Counted from the stretch's first letter, positions 12,820 to 24,593 are shown. The stretch is DNA of 64,000 nt from Cladocopium goreaui (GCA_947184155.2 CAMXCT020001132.1:51718-115717); one strand, 5' to 3'. Numbers and translations: made by a program. The notes: generated from the letters alone by a model not told the origin.

Positions 12820-13102
12820 CTACCAGGTCCAAAGGGTGCCCATTTAGGTTCCAAGTTGGGTTCCAGGTTGGTTTGTTTCGGGGGGGCTCGGCCTCTGCAA
12901 ACATACCACAGTGTGTTAAGATATTTTTTTTTACCTATCAGGTCCAAGGGGTGCCCATTTAGGTTCCAAGTTGGGTTCCAGGCTGGTTTGCAAACATACC
13001 ACACTGTGTTGAGATAAATGTTCACCTACCAGGTCCAAGGGGTGCCCATTTAGGTTCCAAGTTGGGTTCCAGGTTGGTTTGTTTCGGGGGGGCTCGGCCT
13101 AA
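12820..13102 (+). repeat. about 100-bp tandem repeat, three copies
   Basis: Three copies of a segment with CAGGTCCAAGGGGTGCCCAT, then GGTTCCAAGTTGGGTTCCAG, at about 12,825, 12,940 and 13,029. Copies 1 and 3 end in GTTTCGGGGGGGCTCGGCCT. Copy 2 has a different 3' part and carries CATACCACACTGTGTT. The GGGTTCCAGG phrase continues into the G-rich block at 13.3 kb. Confidence 0.85.
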
Positions 13103-13186
13103 ATGCAACTAAATGTTTTGCAAGAGAAACTTACCATGGGATTATTTTTGAAAAATCTATTCAATGTACATATATACAAAAAGGAA

Positions 13187-13217
13187 ATACAGACGATAAG
13201 AATCTTATCGTCTGTAT
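13187..13217. repeat. perfect 14-bp stem hairpin
   Basis: ATACAGACGATAAG at 13187-13200 and its exact reverse complement at 13204-13217, with an AAT loop. The surroundings are AT-rich and contain no gene that would explain it. Confidence 0.9.
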
Positions 13218-13284
13218 CATTTTCTGTTGTTTTTTTAATGTTTCTCACGCTTTACATGGTATATTCTTATCATGTCTCATTTCA

Positions 13285-13545
13285 GACCGGTGGGAGGACC
13301 TCCGGGCGCCAAAGCCACGGGGACAACGGGTTCCACGTTGGGTTCCAGGCGGATACAGCGGGAGACACAACGGGGAGCCACCGGGGGGAGACACAACGGC
13401 TCGAGGACATCGACCCAACGGGGGAAGGTCCGCCTGCACCACCTGAAACACGACGGGGTAATCGGGGAATGCTACAATGAACTTCTGCAACGGGAAAGCC
13501 ACACCGAGGAAATAACAAATGGCATGTTTATGGTGGGGAAATAGG
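13285..13545 (+). repeat. G-rich imperfect repeat block
   Basis: GGAGACACAACGGGGAGCCA and related phrases repeat between about 13,290 and 13,450. All three forward frames and parts of the reverse ones are open as Gly/Arg/Thr-rich peptides, which points to composition rather than coding. Confidence 0.6.
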
Positions 13546-14690
13546 AAAAAGGTATTTGTGCAACATTTTCAAAATTAAAAATTGATATTATATGAGCTCT
13601 TGACTTTTTGATATGTGTATTTTGAAATTTGAATATGTGCTTCAATGTGTTTATTTTATATGCATGTTGTTATGCTACAGAAGATGTCACATAGAATGAT
13701 AGAATGTCAACATATTTCTCAGAGAAAATGTCAAATCAAATGGGGCAGGATATTAATTAAATTATACATTTTTTTTTTAGTCTGGGGATACAGGTTTACA
13801 GCGGGAAGGCCACAACGAGAAATGGCGGCTACATGGAACTGTTGGTTGAGCACTAAATGGCAGCTTGTGGGGTTCTATGTTAATATGACAAGTAGCACCA
13901 AAAAGTGCCCGAAAATATCAAAATTCACCAGCACATGCCAACACCAACATGGCACTTATCCTGCTCATGAATTTTAACATGCGTGTGCTAACATGGAACC
14001 CTTTTTTTTTGCCCCACGTTGGTTTTCAGGAGAGTAGACATACATATACGCTGTGTTGCATAATTACAAACGTTGTGTGTGATGCAATTTTGCATACCGG
14101 GGGGGCGTTTCAATAGCAGCCCATAGATTTCCCTTGAAGTAGAAGCTGGAAAAGCTGGTGACACATGGTCTTGTCATGAATTCTTGCTCCTGGCCTTTTT
14201 TTCAAGCTCTTGCTTCTCAGGCTTCTTGATTGTGAAGCCTTCCGGGCCTCATTGGCTTCATTGGTTCTTGTAGCAAGCGCAAGGCAGAGCGCAACATGTT
14301 GTGTGGTACAACAACTAAATCCGGTTGCACCTTGCAATGTAAAGCCCGAAGTAAGCTCGAAAAAAGAAAGAGGTCTCAATATCTTGCTAGTTCACAATCA
14401 CGATGGTATCAGTATCCAGCCTGTAGGCATTTCTCGAGGAGGGCGAACCTCGTCCAGAGCTGTAGCAGCTTAGCAAATGAACTTCTCAACTTTGTCAAGA
14501 GACAGCTGATTGCAGGGGCATGTATTTTTCTGCCCAGTGCTGTATGATGGGTGGGATACTTGCGTTACTTGAATGAGTTATCCAGCTTAAAGCACTCAAA
14601 AAGCACTCTTGCGACAAAGCTACAATCCCATTTCCAGGTTCCCTGGTTTAGGCTGACCTCAATGTGCAATCTTCTATCTCTGTCTTGCTT
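13546..14690. other. no confident gene; contains a dispersed 22-mer
   Basis: GGAACTGTTGGTTGAGCACT followed by AA (about 13,835) also occurs at about 12,789, so part of this block is duplicated sequence. A Lys/Arg-rich minus-strand open stretch at about 14,110-14,290 (reads TNEANEARKASQSRSLRSKS) is weakly coding-like. Confidence 0.45.
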
Positions 14691-14790
14691 GATTCTGTTC
14701 GATTCTGTTCGATTCTGTTCGATTCTGTTCGATTCTGTTCGATTCTGTTCGATTCTGTTCGGTTCTGTTCGATTCTGTTCGATTCTGTTC
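14691..14790 (+). repeat. exact decamer array (GATTCTGTTC)10
   Basis: Ten consecutive copies of GATTCTGTTC in perfect register. Only the eighth copy (14761) differs, by one base. The near-absence of variation suggests recent expansion. Confidence 0.98.
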
Positions 14791-15592
14791 GTCTGTGTGT
14801 ACTTCATTCAGCTTCACAGCTTGGACAGTTTCAAGCTCTGCAGTAAGAGCTCGACCGACCCTTGACCCAAGAAAATGCACTCAAGCCAGCACAGCAACCT
14901 TCCAAAGGGATCCAAACGGAAGAGTTCATTACTCACAACAGATGCTCCTGCCTTGGAGCACAGCTTACTAGCCATGATCATGAATCAACATGTTGCATCT
15001 CGCTGTCATACAGTACCTTTGATTGCTACTACGTGGTGATAATGAAACCATACGTTCCAGGCGAGCCTAGATCTAGGAGGCTCCGGTCACCACAGAAGAC
15101 CATGGCCGTTCGTCACCGGACTGTTGCTTCTCGTCTTAGACTGTCATAGCCACGTGTAGTCAGTGCTGAAGCTATGATTGCACTAAGTGCAATATACTTG
15201 TATAAGCTGCTGATCATCTCAGCCACCCCGATGCATCAATGGATTCTATTTTTTCATGGAACCAAAATGGCGGCAAACATATGCAGTTTAATTGATATGC
15301 AATAGATACACAATACTGTAGATATGCAAAGATCGTAAAAGATTAGACTTTGTTCGCCGCACGTGTTGGGACTTGCTGACGGCCTGGACCAGACGAATTT
15401 GGCATGCAAATGTCCTTCTCTGTTTTTCAACCAGGCACTAGTACGTACAAAGCTACAGATGCTCAATATATAAATATATATATATACATATATCTGCGCG
15501 TATATGTATATCGGCAAATGCCTGGGCTTTGCCCGGACCCGCCATGACGACAGGCGACGCATCATCATCATCATCAGCAGCAGCAGCAGCAA
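14791..15592. other. no recognisable gene; short microsatellites
   Basis: Contains a TATATA run (about 15,465-15,500), an inverted-looking GCCTGGGCTTTGCCCGG element (about 15,520-15,537) and CATCAT/CAGCAG triplets (15,560-15,592). No supported coding sequence. Confidence 0.5.
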
Positions 15593-16255
15593 ACCCTTAT
15601 TGAAGATCTTCAATGAATGTAGAAGTTTAACGCGGGTGGGAGAATTAAACCCATATTGAAGATCTTCAATGAATGAAGAAGTTTAACGGGGGTGGGAGAA
15701 CTAAACCCTTATTGAGGATCTTCAATGAATGTAGAAGTTTAACGGGGGTGGGAAAATTAAACCCTCATTGAAGATCTTCAATGAATGTAGAAGTTTAACG
15801 GGGGTGGGAAAATTAAACCCTCATTGAAGATCTTCAATGAATGTAGAAGTTTAACGTGGGTGGGAGAATTAAACCCTCATTGAAGATCTTCAATGAATGT
15901 AGAAATTTAACGGGGGTGGGAAAATTAAACCCTTATTGAAGATTTTCAATGAATGTAGAAGTTGAAAGGGGGTGGGAGAATTAAACCCATATTGAAGATC
16001 TTCAACGAATGTAGAAAATTACCGGTGGTGGGAGAATTAAACCCTTATTGAAGATCTTCAATGAATGTAGAAGTTTAACGGGGGTGGGAGAATTAAACCC
16101 TTATTGAAGATCTTCAATGAATGTAGAAGTTTAACGGGGGTGGGAGAATCAGACCCTTATTGAAGACCCTCAATGAATCTAGAAGTTTAACGGGGGTGGG
16201 AGAATTAAACCCTTATTGAAGATCTTCAATGAATGTAGAAGCTTAACGGAGGTGG
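15593..16255 (+). repeat. 56-bp minisatellite with a palindrome in every unit
   Basis: About twelve head-to-tail 56-nt units. Most contain the perfect 16-bp palindrome ATTGAAGATCTTCAAT, followed by GAATGTAGAAGTTTAACGGG and GGTGGGAGAATTAAACCC. Variants are single-base changes (for example the units at about 15,963 and 16,018). Confidence 0.97.
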
Positions 16256-16495
16256 GAGTTTAATATTCCCTAGTACCTTTGTTATTTTTTTAATTCCGAT
16301 TTAAGGTTTAAGGGGGGCGGGAGTTTAACATTCCCGAGTACCTTTGTTGATCTTCCCAATTGAATGTAAAGTTTAACTGGGGTGGGAGTTTAATATTCCC
16401 TAGTACCTTTGTTTTTTCCGATAGGAATTTAAGGTTTAACGGGGGTGGGAGTTTAATATTCCCTGGTACCTTTGTTGTTTTTCCCATAGGAATTT
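16240..16495 (+). repeat. about 64-bp minisatellite, four units
   Basis: Four units spaced 63-65 nt share GGTGGGAGTTTAATATTCCC and TAGTACCTTTGTT (starts near 16,250, 16,315, 16,380, 16,443). The GGGGGTGGGAG start is shared with the preceding 56-bp array, so the two arrays look related. Confidence 0.93.
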
Positions 16496-16544
16496 GTGAA
16501 GTTGCATCATCATCATTTGTTTGGGAGTGGGAAACCTCTACGCT

Positions 16545-16573
16545 GCAACGCCTGGGCAAAGCCCAGGCGTTGC
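16545..16573. repeat. GC-rich hairpin
   Basis: GCAACGCCTGGGC (16545-16557), loop AAA, then its exact complement (16561-16573). A related GCCTGGGCTTTGCCCG lies near 15,522 in the opposite sense. Both are next to TATATA tracts and CATCAT triplets. Confidence 0.9.
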
Positions 16574-16591
16574 GCGTATATATATATATAT

Positions 16592-18155
16592 AAACATACA
16601 TACATACATACATACATACATACATACATACATACATACATACATACATACATACATACATACATACATACATACATACATACATACATACATACATACA
16701 TACATACATACATACATACATACATACATACATACATACCATACATACATACATACATACATACATACATACATACCAATACATACATACATACATACAT
16801 ACATACATACATACCATACATACATACCATACATACATACCAATACATACATACCAATACATACATACCAATACATACATACCAATACATACATACCATT
16901 ACATACATACCATTACATACATACCATTACATACATACCATTACATACATACCATTACATACATACCATTACATACATACCATTACATACATACCATTAC
17001 ATACATACCATTACATACATACCATTACATACATACCACTACATACATACCATTACATACATACCATTACATACATACCATTACATACATACCATTACAT
17101 ACATACCATACATACATACCATACATACATACCATACATACATACCATACATACATACCATACATACATACCATACATACATACCATACATACATTCCAT
17201 ACATACATACCATACATACATACCATACATACATACCATACATACATACCATACATACATACCATACATACATACCATACATACATACCATACATACATA
17301 CCATACATACATACCATACATACATACCATACATACATACCATNNNNNNNNNNNNNNNNNNNNNNNNNNNNNNNNNNNNNNNNNNNNNNNNNNNNNNNNN
17401 NNNNNNNNNNNNNNNNNNNNNNNNNNNNNNNNNNNNNNNNNNNCATACATAACATACATAACATACATAACATACATAACATACATAACATACATAACAT
17501 ACATAAAATACATAACATACATAACATACATAACATACATAACATACATAACATACATAACATACATAACATACATAAAATACATAACATACATAACATA
17601 CATAACATACATAACATACATAACATACATAACATACATAACATACATAACATACATAACATACATAACATACATAACATACATAACATACATAACATAC
17701 ATAACATACATAACATACATCATCATACATAACATACATAACATACATAACATACATAACATACATAACATACATAACATACATAACATACATAACATAC
17801 ATAACATACATAATATACATAACATACATAACATACATAACATACATAACATACATAACATACATAACATACATAACATACATAACATACATAACATACA
17901 TAACATACATAACATACATAACATACATAACATACATAACATACATAACATAAATAACATACATAACATACATAACATACATAACATACATAACATACAT
18001 AACATACATAACATACATAACATACATAACATACATAACATACATAACATACATAACATACATAACATACATAACATACATAACATACATAACATACTAA
18101 CATACATACATACATACAGACAGACAGACAGACATACATACATACATACATATAT
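16592..18155 (+). repeat. CATA-derived satellite block
   Basis: A compound array of four registers of one motif. CATA 4-mers run from 16,592 to about 16,738. Mixed units follow. CCATTACATACATA 14-mers run from about 16,897 to 17,100, and CCATACATACATA 13-mers from about 17,105 to 17,343. After the gap come ACATACATA 9-mers from about 17,444 to 18,095, then CATA with a short CAGA run. All long open frames here (up to 400 codons) are repeat translation. Confidence 0.98.
17344..17443. other. assembly gap, 100 N
   Basis: Exactly 100 unknown bases inside the satellite, the usual placeholder for a gap of unknown size. The true array is probably longer than shown. The unit length changes from 13 to 9 across the gap. 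Confidence 0.99.
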
Positions 18156-18426
18156 TATCATATCAAAATTGAATTATTTGCCAGATACCATAGTTATATA
18201 ATGTTATATAATTACAGACACACATGAATACTGTGTAGCTAAAACAGGATTCATACAACCTGCCTGGCGACTGTCTTCCAGCACAAGACCAAAAGAGGGA
18301 TAAAGAAACCAAGAATGTGCGTGCCCATGCCTTAAGGTCGCTTGCAGCTCGACAAGCGTCTTTGTAGTCAATGCGACTCACGTATGCAACAAGTTCGGTT
18401 TTAGAAAAGATCGTCCAATTTCTTAC

Positions 18427-18643
18427 AGTACAGCATAGGACACGGTCCAAAAGGACTGTGAACGCCTCCGCTGTCTTTTTCCAACAAGATTACTGCAAGA
18501 GTATGTTGAAATATGTTAAACTGCAGACAAACAAAATCAGCAGAATCACTCTCAGACTCTCCATTGAAAATATGCAAGCAGAAGGCCTCAAAAAGAGCCC
18601 CGGGCCCGTCAGAAGAAACGGAAGTCAGAAGCAAACACACCAT
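18427..18643 (-). CDS. probable exon, unknown protein
   Basis: Open minus-strand frame ending at a good donor (/GTAAGA at 18426). The peptide reads SSDGPGALFEAFCLHIFNGE, then SESDSADFVCLQFNIF, then VILLEKDSGG. The 5' border is not resolved. A second minus-strand open stretch just downstream (about 18,270-18,400, reading RIDYKDACRAASDLKAWART) may be the next exon. Confidence 0.45.
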
Positions 18644-18649
18644 CGCTCC

Positions 18650-20100
18650 AATTCAAACTTCGGCACTACAGAAAATGACTATATGATTCTATGACCCATC
18701 CTTCTTCTAGGCCAAAAAGAAGTTCAGTAAACCGATGGCGCTGCGAACATATTGTTCTCTTTGGCGCCATCTATCCCAATTTTGATTGTACGAATTCTCC
18801 TAGCTACCTCCATGTCTTTGATTTGCCTTCAAAGTCTTGGGTCAAGATCCTTACGTCCACGGAATAGTGACCAACAGACATACTCCAACATGGTAAGGCT
18901 AGCAGCTGCTGATCAGTTCCTCTCACGATAAGCAACTACTGCTCCTAACGGTGATATGACCAGCCAAGAAACGGCCCCCTCTTCTTGCTGAAGTTCCTCA
19001 ACTGATGCTGGCAGCATCTTGCGGTTTCAAGAGAAATGATCAGCAACGAGAGGAAATTTCTCAAGGCACCCCGCCATGCCAGCCACACCAGCACATAGTA
19101 AAGCAGTAGGACCTGAAACACTCCGACAAGCAGTGAAACCTAGCACTGTTGCTGCTGAAACAGCAAGACAACATAATATTGGCATATATAACTTGCCTTC
19201 TTCATCCGACTGTTCACCCAAGGAAGTTGACATGTCTTGCGCACCCTTCAATTCATTCACAAAGTAACTTGGAGCTGGACTGGAAACACCTGAATGTGCA
19301 TGGTGGGAACAGGAAATGCGATTGGAGTCATGCTATGGGAAGGGTGACAGATTGCTTGAAGTAAAGAATCTCACAGTTTCAACATGTCTCAACATGTCTC
19401 AACATGTTTCAACAGGTCTCAACATCTCTTTGTTCTGCGGTTTTCACCTATCTTCCCGTGACACTTCCCATAATATCTTCATATATCTTCTCATGTTTCA
19501 TCACTTTTCTCTACATATTCCCTACCAACTGCGCTTTCGAAAGAGATTTTGAGGACGCTGCACGAAGGCTTCGCCATCGACGTCTCCGGGGAGCAGCTTG
19601 TGGGATGACGTGGACCTCTACACCTTCACCTGTAGCGCGAGCAAAAAACTCGAGTCTCGGTCAAAAATGCCAGATGCAAATCCCAGAGACATGGAGACCG
19701 ATGGAAACCGATGGAGATCTATGGAATATGTGCTTTCGAACTCCGCACCTCTTGTGGCACCAGCAGCGCCAGCCTTTATGCTGCTACAAGGGCCGGAGCT
19801 TTTTAGTGGCTGCTGCCAAAAAGCCGGAGCCAAAATGCTTGGTTCAAATATTCATTAAATTGAATCAATTGAATTTCAATGCGCCCAGCCTCAATGTCTC
19901 CTGTCGCCGCATTGGGAACCTGCACGCTCCATGAGCATGAAAAATCACCAAGCTTGGATGGACTTGGATTGACTTGGAAATGGATGGTTACTTATTTCAA
20001 TGTATTTGAACTAGAAGAGTTGCACTGTCTTCATGTGGGAGCCAAATGAGTCCAGAGGTGAGTGACACCTTCAACCAATAAATAACTGCTATATATAATA
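18650..20100. other. no confident gene
   Basis: Contains short open stretches on both strands at 19,030-19,270 and 19,400-19,930 but no clear splice-bounded exon. A CAACATGTCT phrase repeats at 19,380-19,425. Confidence 0.4.
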
Positions 20101-20103
20101 TAC

Positions 20104-20327
20104 TGCTATTATCTCTTCAGTCAAGCTGTTTGCAGCACGTTGCAGCGGAGTGGCAAGGTCTTCATGATCTCCAGCATTTGGTACTGGCTCTGCCTCTTCT
20201 ATGAGCTGATAACGCTTCCGCAACAGCATGCTGCTAGTCACCGTTTCACAGATGCCAAGCAAGCCCGTCAAAGGCAAAGTCAAAGAAGTGGGGAGAAGGG
20301 GTTGAGATGATTTCTTTCTTGACAGAC
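20104..20327 (-). CDS. probable exon, unknown protein
   Basis: 74 codons between a GAGTCAG acceptor and a /GTATAT donor. Reads TGLLGICETVTSSMLLRKRY, then QLIEEAEPVPNAGDHEDLAT, then LQRAANSLTEEIIA. A hydrophobic start is followed by an acidic helical region. One of the most protein-like stretches in this part of the window. No family recognised. Confidence 0.6.
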
Positions 20328-21960
20328 CTGACTCTACTGTTCGCGCTGTTTTATGGCACCTTGAGACTTGTGGCATCACTCACCTAGCACCCATGGCACA
20401 AATGTTCTGGGCAGCGTGTTGACCCCAAAGTTGTTTGCCCGTCAGCAAACAAATTAAATCAACTGCCATGCAAAGCCACTTCTCTAAGCTTCTGTTGAGT
20501 TTCTATGACATACAGCACCATGCTTGCACGTTACACCATGTCAAACCCTTTGAAATGGGGGCTTGCCTGGGCGGTCTCTTTGAGCAAACTCTTCCACTCG
20601 ACAGCTTCAGCCTTCGACAGAGTGACCTCAAAAGGCTGGACAGTCCACTGTCACAAGGCCAGGATGCGGCAGGATGCTGGACTTGAATGGACTTGGTTCA
20701 TCTTAGTTCACCTTGACTCTCACTGCAGCTGTAAATTCGGAAAACATGTCACACTCTTGGAGCAGCCGGGCGCAGCCTGCAATTCCATACTGCTTCGATC
20801 AAACGTCCAGAAAGAATTCTCAGGATCGACCTGGTAGCCGGTTCTGCTTTCACTGGATACACAGACTGGACATGACTGGACTGATTTACAACTGTAAAAT
20901 GAATTTGCTAGACATATTAGACATCATTTTAGAATATGTTGGACATACTATTTGACATACTAGACATCTGTGCAATCTCTCCACGTTCAGCCTCTCCGGC
21001 CAAGACTACATCCTGGCAGAGTACTCTGCCACGCAGTCTGACAAAAAGGCTCCTGGAAAACATCGAGCTGCTCGTGCACCTCCAATTGCTCAGCTCCAAA
21101 AATGAAAAGACAAACCCAACTAATTAAAATTTGGATACAGTGGAATACAGAGAATGTTGCAAGATTGTGCTTGTCTATGTGTCTACGAAGCACCTTGACC
21201 CAGATCTAGGCCTTTTGTTTCTTGGTAGATTGCGATAATGATTGCACTACAGACCGGATACCATAATCCTCTCCTTCTGGAGAACTTCACGACAATGTCC
21301 TTCTTGGTAGCTCGAATGCCAGTGAATGGTCCTGTATTGAAACAAGATAAGACCAAAGCAGCATGAAAACTTTGAAATGCTTTCAATATCCTTATAATGC
21401 TGCGCGATCTGTCGAATCACAGTGCGACTAAGGAAAGAGGACAGGTGCCTGGATGGAAAACCACTTCAACTTCATCACTTGTCTGCTTCCAAGCCTCACT
21501 ACCAGTATGCCTCCCTCCACAGTTTCTCTAAAGTTGCGAGGCAACGACCAAATCTGACCGTGTCTTTTGCAAATGGATGAGCTGCCCGACATACAAGTCC
21601 GAATCACCCTCTGCCATTGGAGCTCCACCATCCTTCAATCCAGAAAACCTAGGCTTGAGGCTTGATGGAAATAAAATACTCATCCTAAATGGTTGAGACG
21701 GTGACCACTCAGCATCCTCCTTCTGCTTCAAGCCAGACCTGGATTACAACGAATTCGGTCAAAAGTTTTGCATCATTCAATATCTCGAAGATTTACAAAA
21801 ACCAAAAGCATCGTGAGGAATCGTGACTGACTTTCCCGCCAAATTCTGAGAGTTGGGCTCATCGCGCGCACGGCGGGCGTCCTGAGGTCTCGTTACGGCC
21901 CACCCCTACTTGGTGCGCAAAAAGACTGCATGTTTTCTTGGCAACAAAGCATTCCGAGTG
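20328..21960. other. no confident gene
   Basis: Open stretches on both strands (for example 20,435-20,840 plus) without convincing splice borders. Between about 20,900 and 20,970 the phrase AGACAT/GACATACTA recurs. A TATATA run closes the segment. Confidence 0.4.
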
Positions 21961-22009
21961 TTACATAGGTATCTATATATATATATATATTTATTAGCAT
22001 AATTCAAAA

Positions 22010-22490
22010 GACATGCGCTAGTGGGATATGAAAAATCACGACGGGTCGATATGACGATGGAGACGACGGCACGACGACAATGTGCCGACGGCCTGACGAC
22101 GATAGCTCGGCAGCACGACGACGATGTGCCGACGGCACGACGGTGATGGACCGACGGCATGACGACTGCTTGACGACATGACGACGATGCGACGACAGCG
22201 CGACGACCGTCACAAGCCCGAGTTTGACATGTCATAAGCCCGGGTATAAGCCCGGGTTCGGCGCCGAACCCGGGCTCATGACATGTCATAAACTTAAACT
22301 GGGGTTGGACGCCGAACCCAAGCTTATGACGGTCGTCGCTCCATCGTCGCACCGTCGTGGCATCGTCGTCATGTCGTCGTCATGCCGTTGTCATGCCGTC
22401 AGTCTATCGTCGTCGTGCCGTCGGCACATCGTCGTCAGGTCGTCGTCATGCTGTCGTCGTGCCGTCGTAGTGACATAGCCACTCCGTTGT
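22010..22490. repeat. long imperfect palindrome of GACGAC / GTCGTC repeats
   Basis: The left arm (about 22,030-22,215) is a GACGACG-rich minisatellite containing ACGACGATGTGCCGACGGCA. The right arm (about 22,320-22,480) is its reverse-complement counterpart. At the centre lies a perfect 26-bp palindrome (22250-22275, GCCCGGGTTCGGC and its complement), nested in a larger inverted pair containing TGACATGTCAT on both sides (about 22,224 and 22,276-22,290). Reading frames through it are composition-driven. Confidence 0.9.
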
Positions 22491-22574
22491 CATAGGGCCC
22501 GAACTATTGTCAACAGCCTCCCGTTGTGGAGTTCCTGCTTCCACTAGAAAACCTGGCTTGCGTGTGTTTAGAAT

Positions 22575-22700
22575 TTAGCATATATATATATACATATACA
22601 CTATGTATGTGTATATATATATGTATATATATATGTGTGTGTGTATATATATATATAGCATATACATATGTATATGTATATATATATACAAATATATTAT
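22575..22700. repeat. TATA/GTGT microsatellite
   Basis: TATATA runs with GTATGTGTATA interruptions. Confidence 0.9.
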
Positions 22701-22704
22701 ATTG

Positions 22705-23792
22705 ATGTTATCACGCAGTTGATGGTACGCTGTTGACTTTCTTGTGCAGATGTTAACATGCTGTTGAGATGACTCCCTCCTAAAGGGTCTCCAGAGTGGT
22801 CCCCCACCTACATTTAGAAAAGTATTAATCCAAGGGCCCCTAATTCTTCAAGGTACCTCTATTGATTTGTTTGGCGGCACTTCCCCCCCGCCTAGATGTA
22901 ATAAATGGCGATCTTCCCACCACATAAATTAATTTCAGGCAAAATTGTTCAAGAGTGGGGGAACTACTATTTTCTTTTGGGTTAGGCAGACCCCAATTAA
23001 TTTCTTCTAGTTAATTGTGGCGTGGTTGGCTAAATTATTTGAGGTAGGGGTGAAGGTATCCAAAGTTTCAGGAACATATGGCCTCCAATGAGGCCAGCCA
23101 AGCCCATACGCATGATTCAACACGTCCGGCAAAAGCGGCATCGGATTCAAACCATGGGGTCCCAAACCAGTACACCCACTCCCAAATTAATTTTACCCGT
23201 GGCCACGCGAGCTGGGAAAAAGGAAAAGCTTTGCTGGCGCAAAAAAAATGAATTGCGTGCTTATTCATTCGTGATGCTTTTAATGGGTGTTCAATTCTCA
23301 TTGCACGCAATCAATAAGATTCTGTTCCAAACGCATTTTCTTCCTTGTAAATGCCACCCAGGTAAATTTAGCGTCATTAATAATCCAAGTTTGATTGAGC
23401 TGGCATGAGCTGTTTGACGAAACATTGCCAATTAATTCGAGGTGGCCCCACTCTAATTCTCGAGCATTCAGCACTAAATTATGTTGGGCGCCTCTAACTT
23501 AAATTAATCCTCGGAAGATAGAGCCCTCGAAAAAGCTCACCCACTTCAAAATTAATTGAAAAAATGGGATAACCGACGATCCACCTGGATTAATTTCTTA
23601 CGGTAGGGGTCTTCTGTTGAGGGTACGCTGTTGACTTTCTTATGTCTATGTCAACACGTTGTTGCTGGCACACTGTTTGAAATTCTATGTTTATGTTAAC
23701 ACGCTGTCGATGGTACGCTGTTCTCTTTCTTGTGTTCAAGTTACAGTAACTTCTTTTAATGGTACTCTGTTGATTTTCTTACGTTAATGTTC
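22705..23792 (+). repeat. about 45-50-bp minisatellite, split in two
   Basis: Units containing TTGATGGTACGCTGTTGACT and TTCTTGTG, then ATGTTAACACGCTG, occur at 22,715-22,768 and again several times at 23,614-23,792. The 845 nt between are unrelated to the repeat. Confidence 0.8.
22769..23613. mobile_element. possible 845-bp insertion in the minisatellite
   Basis: The segment is flanked on both sides by CTGTTGAG (22761-22768 and 23614-23621). Its ends are weakly inverted: ATGACTCCCTCC against AAGACCCCTACC read from the other end, 8 of 12 matching. It contains about eight scattered AATTAATT-type motifs and no credible transposase. The 8-bp repeat could instead come from the satellite unit, which itself contains CTGTTGA. 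Confidence 0.4.
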
Positions 23793-23794
23793 AG

Positions 23795-23920
23795 GTCCTT
23801 GCTGCAGCCGCGTTGCATCGAAAGCCAGGTCTCCAACAAATTTTGGATTCCATTCGGGAATGCGCCGCTGGCCTTGTCAGAATGTCATCTAGTGACGCCT
23901 TCAAAGCTTCAGTGGCTCCA
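23795..23920 (+). CDS. candidate plus-strand exon
   Basis: 42 codons in phase 0 between a TGTTCAG/G acceptor and a /GTGAGA donor. The peptide reads VLAAAALHRKPGLQQILDSI, then RECAAGLVRMSSSDAFKASV. The opposite strand is also open here (reads TGATEALKASLDDILTRP), so strand is not fully settled. Splice signals favour plus. Confidence 0.45.
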
Positions 23921-24520
23921 GTGAGATGATGAAAAAGTTTCCTGCATGTGTTTCTGCGGGACAAGTTTTTGAAAAGAAATGAAAGGGTGAAAATTGAAAA
24001 ATCAACAAAAACCCTCAGCTTTCAGCCGTTTCGGGCGACGGCGAGACATAGGGTTTGCGCTACACACATACATATATATATATACACACATACATATGCA
24101 TATATATATACGTATATAAGTCGTTATATTATATTTCCTTTTGTGGGATGCGTGTGCGTGGGATGGCTTTCACTGCGACTTTTGTGCCAAGAACTTGATA
24201 TCAATATTCAATACGCAGTAGCAAATTAGTATACAAATGGCTTCGTACATGTATGTATTGCACATGGATGTACTTTATGTATCTTTATGAGTGATACAGT
24301 AGTTCATGATATTTCAGCGTGCAGACTTGCAAGGTAAGTTCTCTGCTTCGACTTCCTGCTTCTTGGGTTTCTGGTAGGAGCTATCTTTACGATCAATGAT
24401 CATTGATATTCTTTGATGATCTTAGGTCTAGTAAAAATCTTACCAGCCCCTTTTCAACATCCAATACCCACTTGCACCGGCACAACCTTCATGACTGACT
24501 CTGCTTATTCGGCTCTTCAC

Positions 24521-24593
24521 CTGATTGAATCATATTGAGTCTTCGAGTGCTCCCTCGAGGCTTGAGAAATTGGCTGATGCCGCCTACAGGGAC
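24521..24593 (-). CDS. probable exon
   Basis: A CATTTCAG/G acceptor and /GTGAAG donor enclose 24 codons reading VPVGGISQFLKPRGSTRRLN. It is in phase with the segment at 24652-24693 if the 58 nt between them are an intron. Confidence 0.5.

Noticed and set aside
15257..15280. GCCATTTTGG-like core resembling a spliced leader on the minus strand
   Set aside because: Match too short and diverges on both sides.
16496..18161. Very long open frames (up to about 400 codons) through the CATA satellite
   Set aside because: Pure translation of tandem repeats, crossing an N gap; no non-repetitive coding sequence.
22224..22490. 84-codon plus-strand ORF in the GTCGTC arm
   Set aside because: Composition of the palindromic minisatellite, with an equivalent ORF on the opposite arm and strand.
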